A stretch of DNA of 5,631 nucleotides from Bacillota bacterium (GTDB lineage Bacteria > Bacillota > GCA-003054495 > Carboxydocellales > JAJZTU01): contig JAJZTU010000225.1 in NCBI GenBank assembly GCA_021848765.1, forward strand, positions 1-5,631. Direction: 5' to 3'. Numbering within the stretch: the stretch's first letter is position 1; each line of letters begins with the position of its first letter. Of this stretch, positions 4,533 to 5,631 are shown piece after piece. The position numbers and the translations under genes were made by a program. Below the pieces are notes generated by a model. That model did not search any database and was not told where the DNA came from. It worked only from the letters and a program-made list of their open reading frames with translations.

Positions 4533-5564
4533 CTATTCATCTGCGGCATCAGCGCCGATTTTGACCAGATTGGCCCCACTGCCGCTCATCTTTTCGCGAA
4601 TTTGTTGCTCGATTTCGGCAGCAACCTCAGAATGGTCCTTGAGGTATTCCTTGACATTTTCCTTGCCCTGACCAAGGCGCTCTCCTTTGTAAGAATACCA
4701 GGCGCCACTCTTGTTGATGATGTCCAGTTCTGTCCCCACATCGATAATCGAGCCTTCTTTGGAAATCCCCTCACCGTACATGATGTCAAAATCAGCCTGC
4801 TTAAAGGGAGGCGCCACTTTGTTCTTAACTACCTTAACCCTGGTCCGGTTACCGATCATATCCGTACCTTGTTTCAAGGTCTCTACCCTCCGTACTTCCA
4901 TACGCACAGAGGCATAGAATTTCAGTGCCCGGCCGCCGGGTGTGGTTTCCGGCGAACCGAACATAACCCCTACTTTCTCGCGAATCTGGTTAATAAAGAT
5001 AGCCACTGTCTTGGATTTACTGATGGCCCCGGTTAGTTTCCGCAAAGCCTGGGACATCAGGCGGGCCTGCAGTCCCACATGGGAATCGCCCATTTCCCCC
5101 TCAATCTCCGCCCTGGGCACCAGGGCTGCAACCGAGTCCACAACCACAACATCAACGGCTCCGCTGCGGACCAGAGCCTCGGCAATCTCCAAAGCCTGCT
5201 CTCCTGTGTCCGGCTGGGAAACCAGCAGGTTATCAATATCCACACCCAAATTCCTGGCATATACGGCGTCCAAAGCATGCTCTGCATCAATAAAGGCAGC
5301 CGTTCCCCCTGCTTTCTGGGCCTCAGCCACAATGTGCAGGGCTACAGTGGTTTTTCCTGAGGATTCAGGTCCATAAATTTCAAGAACACGGCCTCTGGGT
5401 ACTCCGCCTACACCCAGGGCAATGTCCAAAGCCAAAGACCCGGTAGGAATAACCTCAACACTCATTTTAGCCGAAGCCTCACCCAGTTTCATGATGGAGC
5501 CTTTTCCAAACTGCTTCTCAATTTGCCCCAGGGCCATCTCCAATGCTCTAAGCTTGTCCGACAT
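4533..5564 (-). CDS. recA: Recombinase RecA
   Basis: RecA forms ATP-dependent filaments on single-stranded DNA, drives strand exchange and triggers LexA self-cleavage in the SOS response. The 343-aa protein has every expected element: an N-terminal polymerisation helix (KLRALEMALGQIEKQFGKGS), Walker A GPESSGKTT (65-73), the catalytic glutamate E95 in DAEHALD, Walker B VVVVDSVAAL ending at D143, loop L1 around EGEMGDSHVGLQAR, and loop L2 with FINQIREKVGVMFGSPETTP and GGRALKF. The C-terminus is short and acidic (GADAADE). An upstream in-frame GTG (5585) would add seven residues, but the ribosome site GGAGGG (5571-5576) lies inside that extension and six bases before ATG 5564, so 5564 is the start. 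A sigma-A promoter and LexA box precede it, and recX follows behind a leaky-looking hairpin. Confidence 0.99.
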   Translation of the reverse strand: MSDKLRALEMALGQIEKQFGKGSIMKLGEASAKMSVEVIPTGSLALDIALGVGGVPRGRVLEIYGPESSGKTTVALHIVAEAQKAGGTAAFIDAEHALDAVYARNLGVDIDNLLVSQPDTGEQALEIAEALVRSGAVDVVVVDSVAALVPRAEIEGEMGDSHVGLQARLMSQALRKLTGAISKSKTVAIFINQIREKVGVMFGSPETTPGGRALKFYASVRMEVRRVETLKQGTDMIGNRTRVKVVKNKVAPPFKQADFDIMYGEGISKEGSIIDVGTELDIINKSGAWYSYKGERLGQGKENVKEYLKDHSEVAAEIEQQIREKMSGSGANLVKIGADAADE

Positions 5565-5578
5565 TTCTATCCCTCCAT

Positions 5579-5592
5579 AAAACACTTGTTCG
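5579..5592 (-). promoter_or_regulatory. LexA (DinR) SOS box of recA
   Basis: On the minus strand CGAACAAGTGTTTT matches the Bacillus-type LexA consensus CGAACRNRYGTTYC at 13 of 14 positions; only the last base differs. It lies between the -10 element and the ribosome site, just downstream of the expected transcription start. Bound LexA would block initiation or early elongation. Its position in front of recA is the expected one for this family of regulators. Confidence 0.9.
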
Positions 5593-5605
5593 CACTCACA
5601 ACTTT

Positions 5606-5631
5606 ATTATACTGGGTTTAGCAAACCTTGT
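5606..5631 (-). promoter_or_regulatory. Sigma-A promoter of recA, cut by the window edge
   Basis: On the minus strand a perfect TATAAT lies at 5611 to 5606. Exactly 17 bases upstream the window begins with ACA (5631 to 5629), which would be the last half of a TTGACA -35 box; its first three bases are outside the window. Initiation would fall near 5600, a few bases before the LexA box. Confidence 0.75.

Noticed and set aside
4602..5376. Several plus-strand ORFs of 93-144 codons antisense to recA
   Set aside because: They overlap an unmistakable recA gene and encode low-complexity, family-less peptides, as expected of shadow frames in a conserved gene.
5565..5585. A seven-residue N-terminal extension of RecA from GTG 5585
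   Set aside because: The ribosome site GGAGGG lies inside the extension and the LexA box overlaps the GTG. RecA proteins normally begin near the MSDK-type start at 5564.

Overview
The window looks like a chromosomal core region of a spore-forming Firmicute, most likely a Desulfotomaculum/Pelotomaculum-type member of the Peptococcaceae. The grounds are a SpoVS gene, sigma-H-type promoters, a Bacillus-type LexA box in front of recA, an RNase Y gene followed by a YmdB-family gene, and strong AGGAGG ribosome sites. The genus is an inference. All supported genes lie on the minus strand, so transcription runs from high to low coordinates.

In order of transcription: recA (4533-5564) has a sigma-A promoter cut by the window edge and a near-perfect LexA box. 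A hairpin with a weak U-tract then separates it from recX (3931-4422). A strong sigma-A promoter starts on the recX stop codon and opens a roughly 230-nt segment with no gene. That segment folds on paper into a long terminal stem, a three-way junction and a Rho-independent terminator, and rny (2094-3623) follows only 45 nt later. The segment is either a stand-alone structured RNA with 6S-like architecture or an attenuated rny leader. It is the most interesting part of the window.

Downstream of rny is a C(UUCG)G-capped terminator, preceded by an apparent second copy of the last codons of rny. A sigma-H-type promoter overlapping a 17-bp tandem repeat then serves an unrecognised 169-aa gene (1396-1905) and the phosphodiesterase gene ymdB (593-1375). 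A second perfect sigma-H-type promoter (512-538) serves spoVS (199-459), which ends at a clear terminator. The first 35 codons of an M19 membrane-dipeptidase-like gene run off the left edge.

The genes join three themes: SOS recombination and its control (RecA, RecX), mRNA turnover at the membrane (RNase Y), and early-sporulation or developmental functions (YmdB, SpoVS) that appear to share sigma-H control. The protein-coding content is conventional. The novelty lies in the intergenic regions.
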